Position numbers and translations under genes: made by a program. The notes beneath the pieces were generated by a model, which was not told the DNA's origin, ran no database searches, and saw nothing but the letters and a program-made list of their open reading frames with translations. Shown in pieces: positions 1 to 8,376 of a DNA stretch of 64,000 nt. The first letter of the stretch is position 1, and every line of letters begins with the position of its first letter. Source of the stretch: Pseudochrobactrum kiredjianiae (GTDB taxonomy: Bacteria; Pseudomonadota; Alphaproteobacteria; Rhizobiales; Rhizobiaceae); assembly GCF_030362795.1 (NCBI RefSeq), contig NZ_JAUCBM010000003.1:124001-188000 (forward strand), given 5' to 3'.

Positions 1-78
1 CGCTTCACTGGGACCTGAGTCGTGCGAAGGCTCGTTCAGATCTTCAGGCTTTTGCGATGACTTATCTTGTTTGGACAT
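1..78 (-). CDS. N-terminal fragment of an unknown hydrophilic protein
   Basis: Only the first 26 codons are inside the window; the gene reads leftward off the edge. The start ATG is preceded on the minus strand by a GAGAGAG purine run that can act as a ribosome binding site. The visible peptide begins MSKQDKSSQKPEDLNEPS and is highly charged and Ser/Pro-rich with no signal peptide, so it looks like a disordered N-terminus. The family cannot be recognised from this piece, and it could also be a chance reading frame. Confidence 0.4.
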   Translation of the reverse strand, partial: MSKQDKSSQKPEDLNEPSHDSGPSEA

Positions 79-197
79 GTCAGAACTCTCTCGGCGGGCA
101 GAAACGGAAGTCAGGATGCTCAGATATACCGAATATAGGTATATAAGTATAGAACGAAAAGGGTACGCACTGTCTGCGCAGCGATTTTATAAAATGA

Positions 198-227
198 AAA
201 ACGCCGCAGATGGCTCTGCAGCGTTTT
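198..227 (-). terminator. Intrinsic terminator of the SH3 gene
   Basis: Inverted repeat AAAACGCcGCAGA / TCTGCaGCGTTTT with a 4-base loop. Read on the minus strand it lies just past the stop codon at 255 and is followed by a T-rich run. Confidence 0.6.
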
Positions 228-254
228 GGGTGTGGTCAACTGACTGCGCAAATC

Positions 255-809
255 TTATCTGCGATGGCTTGGACGGCCCGAGTTGGAATTATGCGGGCGG
301 TTGTTGTGGTTGCCATTCCAGCCCGGCTGCGAAGGTCTTGGGCGATTATTATTGTTCCAGCCTGAATGTGGTGGTCTTGGACGATTGTGCGGACGGTAGT
401 TTGGCTGGTGCGGACGATAATATGGGCGATCATAATAACGGTCTTTATGGTTGTTATTGAGCGCGGAGCCGATAACCACACCTGCAATCAACGGAATGCC
501 GATTGTTGCAGCAGTAGTGCCGAAGTTATTGTTGCTATAATTGCCGGAAGAGCCTTCACGGACTGCGAGATAACGGGAAGCTGCCCAGCCAAAACGGCCT
601 GCATAATTCACCTGACACCAGCCGTAGCCGCTGGTGCAGCCGCTGACATCAACGCGTGCGCCGTTAGGAATAGAACCGACAGTCGGATAGTTCGTGCCAG
701 GGCCGGTGCGCAGATTAAGATTGGTTGTGACAATCGCATTTGCAGCATGTGCAGCCGTGGCAGAGAATAGAGCAACGGCAATGATCGCCGATTTAATAAT
801 CCGTCTCAT
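255..809 (-). CDS. Secreted bacterial SH3 domain protein with Asn/Pro/Arg/His-rich tail
   Basis: A 184-residue exported protein. Residues 1-22 form a Sec signal peptide ending in AHA-A. Residues about 25-82 match a bacterial SH3 (SH3b) domain: NLNLRTGPGTNYPTVG, then the GWCQV and GRFGWAASRYL strands. SH3b domains usually bind cell wall or peptides, so an envelope role is inferred. Residues about 90-115 form a hydrophobic glycine-rich stretch, and the last 65 residues are a low-complexity tail rich in Asn, Pro, Arg, His and Tyr. The start is supported by GAGGAGACTGAA before ATG. It is a single-gene unit with its own terminator. The exact ligand is unknown. Confidence 0.85.
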   Translation of the reverse strand: MRRIIKSAIIAVALFSATAAHAANAIVTTNLNLRTGPGTNYPTVGSIPNGARVDVSGCTSGYGWCQVNYAGRFGWAASRYLAVREGSSGNYSNNNFGTTAATIGIPLIAGVVIGSALNNNHKDRYYDRPYYRPHQPNYRPHNRPRPPHSGWNNNNRPRPSQPGWNGNHNNRPHNSNSGRPSHRR

Positions 810-918
810 TTCAGTCTCCTCATGAAGTGTGTCTGTTCTTGTTATGCAGAGGACAAAACAGCGTGCTTATTACAAATCTATGCGGGGCTATATGAATACA
901 GCCTGAATGCATATGTAA

Positions 919-1025
919 TTAGAGCATAATTCCTTAAACTTGGATCAGTTTAAGGTAAAATTATGCTCTCATTTGAAAGTGTTAGAGCGACCTTTGTGTG
1001 CCAAGTATGGCGCACGGCGCTCTAA
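919..1025. repeat. Composite intergenic palindrome, copy 1
   Basis: Two adjoining hairpins: GAGCATAATT...AATTATGCTC (with an inner CTTAAAC/GTTTAAG pair), then TTAGAGCG...CGCTCTAA enclosing TGTGTGCC/GGCGCACG. Nearly the same 107-base unit recurs at 41416-41523, and its right half at 54662-54706. The rest of the 810-1142 gap holds the SH3 gene promoter region and nothing else that I recognise. Confidence 0.85.
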
Positions 1026-1142
1026 TATAATGTTTTGCTGACGGTGATGAAATGAATAATGCGGAATATAGTTACTTTGCAAAGCTTATTATGCATCATC
1101 ACCCTCATGAACAAGCGAAGGGGATGATGTTGAAGTCAGGCC

Positions 1143-2318
1143 TTATTGCTGAAAACCGCTGGCTGCTGCTGTCAGAATACGGCCGGGCAGATAGATAACC
1201 ATCGATGCTGCACCGGCAACAACATTGGTGCCGTCTGCCAGCATCGCCTGACCGGATGTTTGTCCTTCACCTTTCAGTGTATCGAAAGACAGGCTGCCAT
1301 CATTGACCAGTGCCATCAGGGTCGGGGAGGAGGCGAAGACACTGTGATCGCCGCCGTCAACCTTACTGGCATCAAGTACGGCGATGCCGTATTTTTGCAA
1401 TGTTTCAATTCCCGAGCCGTCGCCAACACGGGCATGACCGCCGGTAATACGACCTGAAATATTCAGAGCGCTGTCATTGCGAGAAACCATTACGCCCATT
1501 GGTGGTAATGGTTTGACGTCTTTGACCTGCTTTTCGAACAGGTCGAGATCGATGTCTGGCGCGGCAAGCAGCACATTGGTCAGGCGCTTCAGCGTGGATT
1601 GTTTTTCATTGAGCGACAGGGTGCGCAGGGCCTCCATAGTCACAAAGCTGCCCATGGAGTGACCAACGAGCAGAATACGCTTGGCTTTGGTTTTGGCTGC
1701 CAGTTCCAGCAATTCTGCCAATCCGTCGCGTGCGAAATCGGCGCTGTCGCGGTCATAGACATAAAGTCCGAGCGATGCGGCTGATGGCCATGCATAATGA
1801 ACGGCGACGGATTTCAAGCCGTAATCATGTGCAAACTGGGCTGTACGGAAAGTACTGTCAGCGAAATTGTTGTTATACCCGTGGACAAAAACCAGCAATT
1901 CCTGCTCTTGAGGGCCGCGCTGATCGAGCGCCTGATTAAGCTGATTAACAAAAGCATTGCCACTGTCAAAATTCTGCATGCTAACGGCAGCAAAATGTTT
2001 GGCCGGATCAGGTTTGTAACCGGTTTTTTCCACAACGCCTTTCACATGCGCTTTCGGAATGCCGACATCAACACGGGCGAAGTTAAGGTGATCCGAGCGC
2101 TTGGCGTTGAAAGGCAGCGAGAAATCATTGCTATGCTGGCGGCTGGTTGCAACAAAAACTGGCACCACAGCAGCGGGTTTGGCCGGTTTAACAATAGCAG
2201 CATTCGCCGCAGCGATTGATGCCGGACTGGAATTAGGACCATGCCAGAGTACAGCGCGGGAGCCTGTACAGCCACTGAGCATGATGGATACGAATGCCAG
2301 AAATAATATACGAGTCAT
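1143..2318 (-). CDS. DUF900-type alpha/beta hydrolase lipoprotein
   Basis: A 391-residue predicted serine esterase/lipase. The chosen start gives a lipoprotein signal peptide with lipobox LSGC (Cys17), so the protein is probably membrane anchored; AAGGA lies upstream. The DUF900 (alpha/beta hydrolase of unknown function) hallmarks are visible: VPVFVATSR early in the mature chain, the oxyanion region VFVHGYNNNF near residue 145, and the nucleophile elbow GHSMG with Ser221, followed by a late Asp and a GGDH motif fitting the catalytic His. The substrate is unknown. The next gene upstream on the same strand (EamA) ends 208 bases before this start, so it may be a separate unit. Confidence 0.85.
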   Translation of the reverse strand: MTRILFLAFVSIMLSGCTGSRAVLWHGPNSSPASIAAANAAIVKPAKPAAVVPVFVATSRQHSNDFSLPFNAKRSDHLNFARVDVGIPKAHVKGVVEKTGYKPDPAKHFAAVSMQNFDSGNAFVNQLNQALDQRGPQEQELLVFVHGYNNNFADSTFRTAQFAHDYGLKSVAVHYAWPSAASLGLYVYDRDSADFARDGLAELLELAAKTKAKRILLVGHSMGSFVTMEALRTLSLNEKQSTLKRLTNVLLAAPDIDLDLFEKQVKDVKPLPPMGVMVSRNDSALNISGRITGGHARVGDGSGIETLQKYGIAVLDASKVDGGDHSVFASSPTLMALVNDGSLSFDTLKGEGQTSGQAMLADGTNVVAGAASMVIYLPGRILTAAASGFQQ

Positions 2319-2525
2319 TCGCTGCTTTATCCTTACCGGTAATTGAGGCCTGAAAACTACGAAGAAAATCACGAATAGTAATGTATCTGAGCGTCCTTGT
2401 ACTGTTAAGGATGCCCTATGTTCTAAAAGCAGTAATTGAAGGCTCTGGCAATCGGTTAAAAGGAACTACACAGGCATTTGAAAGGGCGGCGTGTCTTTTA
2501 GGTCATATTTACTATTGCTAAAATA

Positions 2526-3443
2526 TCACTCGGGATTCTCTGCAAATATTGTTTTTACTGGCTTTGTTTTAGTAAAGCGCAGGCGCGGTACGATTTCTAC
2601 CATCATCATTGACAGGAAAATCAAAGCGCAACCGGCAAGGCCGATCATTGGCAGGCGTTCGCTCAAAATAATGGCACCGAACAGCGCTGCAAACAGCGCT
2701 TCCGAAGACAGGAAAATCGCTGCCTGCGGTGCGCTGGTGTAGCGCGTGCCGATTGCCTGCAAGGTAAAGGCGACCCCTGATGAAAACACACCGGTGAACA
2801 GAATTTCCGGGGCAGCGGCCTGAATAGCCTGCCAGCTGGTCTGTTCAAAAATCATCGCAGCGATAAGGCCGGCAATAGCAACAACGGCGAATTGGGTGCA
2901 GGCCATTGTCACGGGTCTGCCAATGCGGAGGGCGTAACGGGCAATGAACAAGCCTTGCAAAGCCCAGAAGAATGCGCCGCCGATCATCAGCCAGTCGCCT
3001 TGGCTGAAACTGTTGAGAGCGCCGCCGGACAACATAAAAATACCGGTCAGGCTGAAGGCCGCGGAGAGCCAGACAATCGGATGTGGCCATTGCGAGAATA
3101 ACAGCACCCCTAAAATCGGAACCAGCACCACATAAAGGCCGGTTAAAAAGCCTGCATTGGTGACAGATGTTGTGAGCAGGCCGGTCTGTTGCAGAACCAT
3201 GCCGGAAAACAACATGCTGCCGAGAATTGCAAAAGCTCTATAATCGGAGGCGCTGAGTGGCTTGGTTGCCCGCGCAGTTTCGCGCAGGGCAAATGGCAGA
3301 ACGGCGGCTGTAGCAACAATGAAGCGCAGTCCGATAAAGGTGAGCGGGCCGATATTCTCCATCGCCGTGGACTGGGCGACAAAGCCGAGACCCCAGATCA
3401 GGCCGGCAAAAAGAAGCAGTAGATTAGCGCGTGTCTGAGTCAT
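2526..3443 (-). CDS. EamA/DMT-superfamily transporter
   Basis: A 305-residue inner membrane protein of the drug/metabolite transporter superfamily, with two EamA repeats (roughly residues 5-135 and 148-285) and about ten membrane segments. The N-terminus runs MTQTRANLLLLFAGLIWG, and FIGLRFIVA in the first repeat is typical of the family. Members export amino acids, purines or drugs; nothing in the sequence gives the substrate. The ATG at 3443 was chosen because it starts the first membrane helix in the usual place; its ribosome binding site is weak, and a TTG 10 codons upstream is an alternative. Confidence 0.88.
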   Translation of the reverse strand: MTQTRANLLLLFAGLIWGLGFVAQSTAMENIGPLTFIGLRFIVATAAVLPFALRETARATKPLSASDYRAFAILGSMLFSGMVLQQTGLLTTSVTNAGFLTGLYVVLVPILGVLLFSQWPHPIVWLSAAFSLTGIFMLSGGALNSFSQGDWLMIGGAFFWALQGLFIARYALRIGRPVTMACTQFAVVAIAGLIAAMIFEQTSWQAIQAAAPEILFTGVFSSGVAFTLQAIGTRYTSAPQAAIFLSSEALFAALFGAIILSERLPMIGLAGCALIFLSMMMVEIVPRLRFTKTKPVKTIFAENPE

Positions 3444-4133
3444 GTGAGGCCTGCGGTATACAGAAAGAAGCAAATAATGTTTCAGTCCTGTTGGTCACCG
3501 CTCACATAAAGCGCTGCTGTCTGCCTGCCGGAAAATGAAAATTCTGTTTTATAAGGAGACAGAGTTCAATAGATGTCCGGCCAAAACGTTCAGGATAATG
3601 GGCTGAAGCGCGGTCACTATGCTGTATTATTGCAGGAAAGCAAGGTGTATTTCAGCTGAGAATACAGTGTGATGGCGTATTAATAAATTGATTCTCACAC
3701 TCTTCTCGGTAGTTTTTCCTGCCTGATCTCATTTATAATACTTAATACTGAAGTCTTGTTGATTATCGAATGTCTTTTATGATAATCTTCTTATGTAAAT
3801 ATTCTTGGAGACTTTGAGTAAAAAAGATCAGTTTTTATAAATTTTTGTTGCAGAAAAACTTGGAAAAAGGTTGGCGACCCCTAACTTTTTCACAAGTTTT
3901 TTGACGATGCTTTTTACTCTTTCTTTTTGCTTGCAAAGCTGGCACGATAACCCAAATAGGTGATGAATGGTGAACGGTTCCGAAGCACTGCTTCGGTGAC
4001 CGTTTTATTTTTGAGTCTTGAGGGTGATCTCCGGCAAAATGTGACGGAATACTCTTGGTTTTTGTTTCTGCATATTCGCAGCCAGTGGCTGCGGGATGGT
4101 TAAGCGCGATTTAAAAACGCGCATCAGGCATGA
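3444..4133. other. 690-base gap upstream of greA with two hairpins
   Basis: No convincing protein gene. An A/T-rich inverted repeat lies at about 3856-3902 (AAAAACTTG / CAAGTTTTT plus an inner GAAAAAGG pair), followed by the terminator-like hairpin listed separately. A 28-codon frame at 3573-3659 was considered and not called. Confidence 0.6.
3973..4012 (+). terminator. Terminator-like hairpin in the greA leader
   Basis: The stem AACGGTtcCGAAGC / GCTTCGGtgACCGTT is followed by TTATTTTT, the form of an intrinsic terminator on the plus strand, yet no gene precedes it on that strand. It sits 135 bases before the greA start, so it would end either a short leader RNA or an attenuated greA transcript. 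Confidence 0.6.
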
Positions 4134-4146
4134 GAAAGGACAGGGC

Positions 4147-4620
4147 ATGGAAAAGTTCCCTATGACACAAGCTGGATTTGATCAGCTGAAAGAGGAACTG
4201 CGCTGGCGTCAGCAAGAGGAGCGTCCGCGCATTATCGAAGCGATTTCGGAAGCGCGCGCACATGGCGATCTCTCTGAAAATGCCGAATATCATGCTGCGA
4301 AAGAAGCGCAGAGCCTCAATGAAGGTCGCATCGGCGAAGTGGAAGATTATGTCGCCCGCGCTGAAGTGATCGATATTGCTAAGTTGACGGGTACGACGAT
4401 TAAATTCGGCGCGACAGTCACGCTGATCGATGAAGACAGCGAAGAAGAGCGTATTTATCAGATCGTTGGCGATCAGGAAGCGGATGTTAAAAAAGGCCGC
4501 ATTTCTATCTCGTCGCCGATTGCGCGTGCTTTGATTGGTAAAAGTGCAGGGGATACTGTAGAATTCAATGCACCGGGCGGTGCCCGTTCCTATGAAATTC
4601 TTGGTATGAGATTTATTTAA
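4147..4620 (+). CDS. greA: Transcription elongation factor GreA
   Basis: A 157-residue cytoplasmic factor that enters the RNA polymerase secondary channel and stimulates cleavage of backtracked transcripts. The N-terminal coiled coil (about residues 1-75) carries the acidic tip in [19 protein letters not shown], with the Asp and Glu needed for cleavage; the C-terminal FKBP-like domain runs to the end with GPIA-like [11 protein letters not shown] and the closing YEILGMRFI. The length equals the family norm. The start was set at [11 protein letters not shown] because GAAAGGA stands 6 bases upstream. The lpsB-like gene starts 3 bases after the stop, so the two are probably cotranscribed, as they neighbour each other in Sinorhizobium. 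Confidence 0.97.
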   Translation: MEKFPMTQAGFDQLKEELRWRQQEERPRIIEAISEARAHGDLSENAEYHAAKEAQSLNEGRIGEVEDYVARAEVIDIAKLTGTTIKFGATVTLIDEDSEEERIYQIVGDQEADVKKGRISISSPIARALIGKSAGDTVEFNAPGGARSYEILGMRFI

Positions 4621-4623
4621 CCG

Positions 4624-5703
4624 GTGCGTGTACCCCTGATCGACACAGATATTCTGGCTCCGAATTTTAAAAAACGTCTCTCCGGCGTCACCTCGACGAT
4701 TGTTCAGCTGGTGCCGGTGCAGCGTAAAATGGGGGTCAGGATAGCAGCTGTCGGAAGGGGCTTGCCGGATGACCTGCCGCATGTGAACTTGCGAGATCTT
4801 GCCGGATTGTGGCGCAAGCCTGCATCCGGCAAAAAATTCCGTATCTGGCACGCCCGCCGCAATGTTGAAATGCTCGCGGGCATTATCATGCGTGATGTGC
4901 TGCGGATGAAGCTGAAAGTGATTTTTACTTCAGCTTCACAACGCCACCACAAGAAATTTACCAAATGGCTGATCCGTCGTATGGACGGTATTCTGGCAAC
5001 CAGTGGTCGCACAGCGAGCTATCTGGAAGTGCCGCATATTGTGAGTATGCACGGCATTGATTTGGAGCAGTTCCATCCGCCGCGCAATGATCAGGATCGC
5101 TTTGCAGCGAGCGGCTTGCCTGGCAAATATGCTATTGGCTGTTTTGGCCGTGTGCGCCATCAAAAAGGCACTGACCTTTTTGTTGATGCGATGATTGAGT
5201 TGCTGCCGCGCTATCCTGAGTGGACTGCGGTGGTCGCCGGTCGCGCGACAGCTGAGCATGTCAACTTTGAAAAAGAATTACAGGAGAAGGTGCGCAAAGC
5301 CGGTTTGGCGGAGCGTATTGTTTTCTTAGGCGAAGTGCCGTTTGTGAGTAGCGATCCGCAGGCGGATAGCATCAGCTCATGGTATCGCCGTCTGGATGTT
5401 TATGTTGCGCCATCGCGTACCGAAGGTTTTGGCCTGACCCCACTGGAAGCTATGGCCTCTGAAACAGCTGTAGTGACGAGTGATGCCGGTGCCTATCCTG
5501 AAATCGTGATTGAGGGTGAAACCGGTTATGTTGTGCCTTCTGGTGCAACCATGGCGCCTGCGATTGAAAACTATCTGCGCGATCCAGCCCTTGCCGCCAA
5601 ACATGCTGAAACGGGTTTGCAGCGTGTACGCGAGTTCTTCCCGCTGGAGCGGGAGGCGAAAACAATTGGCGCTTTTTACGAGCGTATTTTCGAGCAGAAA
5701 TAA
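4624..5703 (+). CDS. lpsB: LPS core glycosyltransferase family 4, LpsB/LpcC-like
   Basis: A 359-residue GT-B glycosyltransferase. The C-terminal half has the family 4 signature: GCFGRVRHQKGTDLF (nucleotide-sugar phosphate loop), then PSRTEGFGLTPLEAMA with the E-x7-E motif and TDAGAYPEIV-type residues. The closest remembered relatives are LpsB of Sinorhizobium and LpcC of Rhizobium, mannosyltransferases of the inner LPS core; the position right after greA matches the Sinorhizobium lps region. It would act on the inner face of the cytoplasmic membrane. The start is a GTG 3 bases after greA with little ribosome binding site, suggesting translational coupling. Sugar specificity is inferred from family and context. 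Confidence 0.8.
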   Translation: MRVPLIDTDILAPNFKKRLSGVTSTIVQLVPVQRKMGVRIAAVGRGLPDDLPHVNLRDLAGLWRKPASGKKFRIWHARRNVEMLAGIIMRDVLRMKLKVIFTSASQRHHKKFTKWLIRRMDGILATSGRTASYLEVPHIVSMHGIDLEQFHPPRNDQDRFAASGLPGKYAIGCFGRVRHQKGTDLFVDAMIELLPRYPEWTAVVAGRATAEHVNFEKELQEKVRKAGLAERIVFLGEVPFVSSDPQADSISSWYRRLDVYVAPSRTEGFGLTPLEAMASETAVVTSDAGAYPEIVIEGETGYVVPSGATMAPAIENYLRDPALAAKHAETGLQRVREFFPLEREAKTIGAFYERIFEQK

Positions 5704-5716
5704 ATGCAGAAATAAA

Positions 5717-5742
5717 TAAAGCCGGTTTTCACCGGCTTTTTT
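5717..5742. terminator. Bidirectional terminator between lpsB and the Lrp gene
   Basis: AAAGCCGGT / ACCGGCTTTTTT hairpin with a TTTC loop, between two convergent stop codons. A-tract and T-tract flanks allow function in both directions. Confidence 0.88.
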
Positions 5743-5765
5743 CATATTTAGAAATATGCTGAGAC

Positions 5766-6236
5766 TTAAATCGCGATCAGCACTTCGTCTTTAACCGGCT
5801 TGATGGTCAGCGCCGTACGGACTGAATCCACATTTGGTGTTGCGGTCAGCTCTTCAATCACGAAAGTCTGAAAGGCGTTGAGGTTCGGTGCAACGCAATG
5901 CAGCAGGAAGTCGGATTCACCGGATACCATCCATGCGCGGCGTACCAGCGACCATGATTTGGTTTTCTCTGCAAAGGCTTTCAGCTCGCTGTCGGACTGG
6001 TGTTTCAGGCCGATAGAGCAAAATGCTACCAGATCCTGCCCAACGGCTTCGCCTTTGATAATCGCCTGATAACCCTGAATGATGCCGCTTTCTTCAAGCT
6101 TGCGTACGCGACGCAGGCATGGCGGTGCCGAGATGCCGACGCGTTCCGCCAGCTCGACATTTGTCATCCGCCCGTCATTTTGCAGTTCCCGCAGAATTTT
6201 CCAGTCAATATCGTCAAGATCAACCTTAATCGGCAT
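5766..6236 (-). CDS. lrp: Lrp/AsnC family transcriptional regulator
   Basis: A 156-residue DNA-binding regulator. The N-terminal winged helix-turn-helix (residues about 7-65) contains LDDIDWKILRELQNDGRMTN and VELAERVGISAPPCLRRVRKLEESG, a very typical Lrp recognition helix; the C-terminal RAM/Lrp-AsnC ligand domain follows with the ESDFLLHCVAPNLNAFQTFV segment. Family members respond to amino acids and form octamers. The start at MPIKVDLDD has TGGAG upstream. In rhizobia an lrp gene sits beside trxB and lsrB; here trkH lies between them. Which amino acid it senses is unknown. Confidence 0.92.
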   Translation of the reverse strand: MPIKVDLDDIDWKILRELQNDGRMTNVELAERVGISAPPCLRRVRKLEESGIIQGYQAIIKGEAVGQDLVAFCSIGLKHQSDSELKAFAEKTKSWSLVRRAWMVSGESDFLLHCVAPNLNAFQTFVIEELTATPNVDSVRTALTIKPVKDEVLIAI

Positions 6237-6488
6237 AGGAACTCCATAAGAGAGGCAATAAAAAAGCGGTGAACTGCCACAGGGCAGCATGAAAGTCGTT
6301 TGTATGCATAAAGCAATTATATAACAACAATGCAAGGCGCTACGCTATTGGCAGCGTTTCCAAGAATTGCTTTAGAGTCTCTGCATTATAACATGAATGG
6401 AAAAATGAGAATGGGTAATTGAAATTATCAACCATTCTGCATCGTTTTCTTTTCTGCGGGCAGATCAGTTTTTCGTGAACAATGCTGT

Positions 6489-8039
6489 TTAGCGTACCCA
6501 AAAGGCGCGGGTAAACAGAATAACCACTGTGATCAGCTCCAGACGTCCCGCCAGCATGAGATAGCTTAGAACCCAGAGCGCATTATCATTGATGGTTGAG
6601 AAGTTACCTGCGGGGCCGATGGTTTCACCAAGCCCCGGGCCGACATTGGACAGGGCTGTGAGCGCGCCGGTAAAGGCCGAGATGAAATCCAGCCCGAAAA
6701 TTGCCAGTGCCATCGTGCCAAGTACCAGTGATGCAAAATACAGGAACAGGTAGAGCAGGGCGCTTTGCGCAATATCCGGCGTGATTTCCGTGGTGCCATA
6801 ACGGGCTTTAACAATCGCATGGGGCATGACTAAACGGGTCAGGCTGGCCTGCGTGGTGCGCCATAAAATGATGATGCGGTTGATTTTCATGCCGCCGGAT
6901 GTTGAACCGGCACAACCACCGACAAAAGAAGCAAGAAAGAACACGCCGACTGCCGCAGGCCCCCAAAGCGTGTAATCCTCAGTGGCAAAGCCGGTGGTGG
7001 TAATCACGGAAATGAAGTGAAAACCTGCTGTCAGCAAAGCTGTGCCAAACGGCATATCCGAGCTGATACGCAGCAAGACGGCGAGGCCAAAGGTGAAGAT
7101 CGCAATCAGAGCGAGAAACAGCTTGATCTGCGGATCAAGCAGATTGGGCATTTGCTGCGGAATGACAGCTTTGATGTAGAGAATAAACGGCAGGGAGCCG
7201 AGGGTCATAAAGACCATGGCGACAATCAGAATAGCATTATTGCCTTCAAAGAAGCCGAAAGAGGAATCATGGGTTGAATAACCGGCGGTGGAGATCGTTG
7301 TCAGCCCGTGATTAATGGCATCAAACATGCCCATGCCTGCCGCAAAAAACGCCAGAATGCACAGGATTGTCAGGCCGCAATAGGCAATAATAATGCCGAT
7401 GGCCAGCTGGTTGACGCGCGGCAGGATTTTCTCCGATTTATCCGATGATTCCATATGGAAAAGCTGCACCCCGCCGATGCGCAGTGATGGCAGCAGCAAG
7501 AGCGCCAAACCGATGAACCCGATACCGCCGATCCAGCAAAGCAGTGAGCGCCAGATCAGAATGCCGCGCGGCATCTGATCTAGGCCGGTGAGGGCGGTGG
7601 AGCCGGTGGCGGTAATACCGGAGGTGGATTCAAACAAGGCTGTCGCGAAGCTGATCGGCAGATGCGAGAAATAAAACGGGATTGAGCCGAGCAAGGCGGC
7701 TGTGACCCAGAGCGAAACCGTGAGCAGGAATCCGAGACGTGGCGAAAAACGCACCTGACTATTCTGCGTTGAGAGAAAAACCAGCGAGGATACCACGGCG
7801 GTAAACAGTGATGAGCGGATGAAAATCAGCCAGTCCGGTGTTCCGTCGCGCAAGTCAAAAATAGCAGGAAATAGCATGGCCACTGCCATAATCATGCCTA
7901 AGCGCGCACAGATATTGCTGACAAAACGAAATATGATCCTGCCCTCTCGGCTGTAATAATCTTTCCTGCAAGCAGGACTGCGTGTTGCTATGTCCTCAAG
8001 CGGGTGACTTGTTTTGAGCAAAGCAGTACGGATTTGCAT
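6489..8039 (-). CDS. trkH: TrkH-family potassium uptake protein
   Basis: A 516-residue integral membrane protein, the translocating subunit of Trk/Ktr K+ uptake. It has the four-fold MPM repeat: SGITATGST, NHGLTTISTAGYST, VITTTGFATEDY and NVGPGLGETIGPAGN are the four selectivity-filter loops with their conserved glycines. Partner TrkA is not in the window. The N-terminus is uncertain: family alignment starts near FRFVSNICARLG, about 35 residues in, and no ATG exists there; the ATG at 8039 has a poor ribosome binding site, and a further upstream ATG (8078) lies inside a repeat palindrome. Function is secure, the start is not. Confidence 0.88.
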   Translation of the reverse strand: MQIRTALLKTSHPLEDIATRSPACRKDYYSREGRIIFRFVSNICARLGMIMAVAMLFPAIFDLRDGTPDWLIFIRSSLFTAVVSSLVFLSTQNSQVRFSPRLGFLLTVSLWVTAALLGSIPFYFSHLPISFATALFESTSGITATGSTALTGLDQMPRGILIWRSLLCWIGGIGFIGLALLLLPSLRIGGVQLFHMESSDKSEKILPRVNQLAIGIIIAYCGLTILCILAFFAAGMGMFDAINHGLTTISTAGYSTHDSSFGFFEGNNAILIVAMVFMTLGSLPFILYIKAVIPQQMPNLLDPQIKLFLALIAIFTFGLAVLLRISSDMPFGTALLTAGFHFISVITTTGFATEDYTLWGPAAVGVFFLASFVGGCAGSTSGGMKINRIIILWRTTQASLTRLVMPHAIVKARYGTTEITPDIAQSALLYLFLYFASLVLGTMALAIFGLDFISAFTGALTALSNVGPGLGETIGPAGNFSTINDNALWVLSYLMLAGRLELITVVILFTRAFWVR

Positions 8040-8062
8040 CTTTATAGGAAAACTATAGGAAG

Positions 8063-8150
8063 CTAGAGCATGCCGCATGCTCTAGATTCTTTTAATTTTC
8101 GCATGCTCGCGGTAGCTCAAATGAAAATATTTAGCTGCGACATGCTTTAG
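8063..8150. repeat. Intergenic palindrome, copy 2
   Basis: A near-perfect palindrome CTAGAGCATGccGCATGCTCTAG (8063-8085), then a diverged second unit with GCATGCTCGCGG ... GCGACATGCTTTAG. It belongs to the agagcatg-type repeats of this order. It fills much of the divergent trkH/trxB gap, whose remaining 8151-8376 part should hold the trxB promoter. Confidence 0.7.
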
Positions 8151-8376
8151 CAAAATTTTTATGCATTTCCTATGGGGCGCAGTTACTAAAGCGGGTTTGT
8201 GACTTCTCAGAAACACCGCAGCAGTTTTTGGCCGCTGGCACAAACTTGCCTGTGATTAAGCCTGACTTCAGCTTGTAATCGCAGACTGCGAAATCTAGTT
8301 TCACAGTATCGCTGCACGGCATGCCCTTAACCCATGCCACAAGCAGTCAGAAAGTTATGCGGAAAGAGAAGAGTTT

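Noticed and set aside
1094-1129. CATCATCACC / GGGGATGATG pair past the esterase stop
   Set aside because: Long loop and no T-run on the minus strand; too weak to call a terminator.
3573-3659. 28-codon frame after an AAGGAG motif
   Set aside because: The Shine-Dalgarno motif is about 16 bases from the ATG, too far, and the peptide has no recognisable character.
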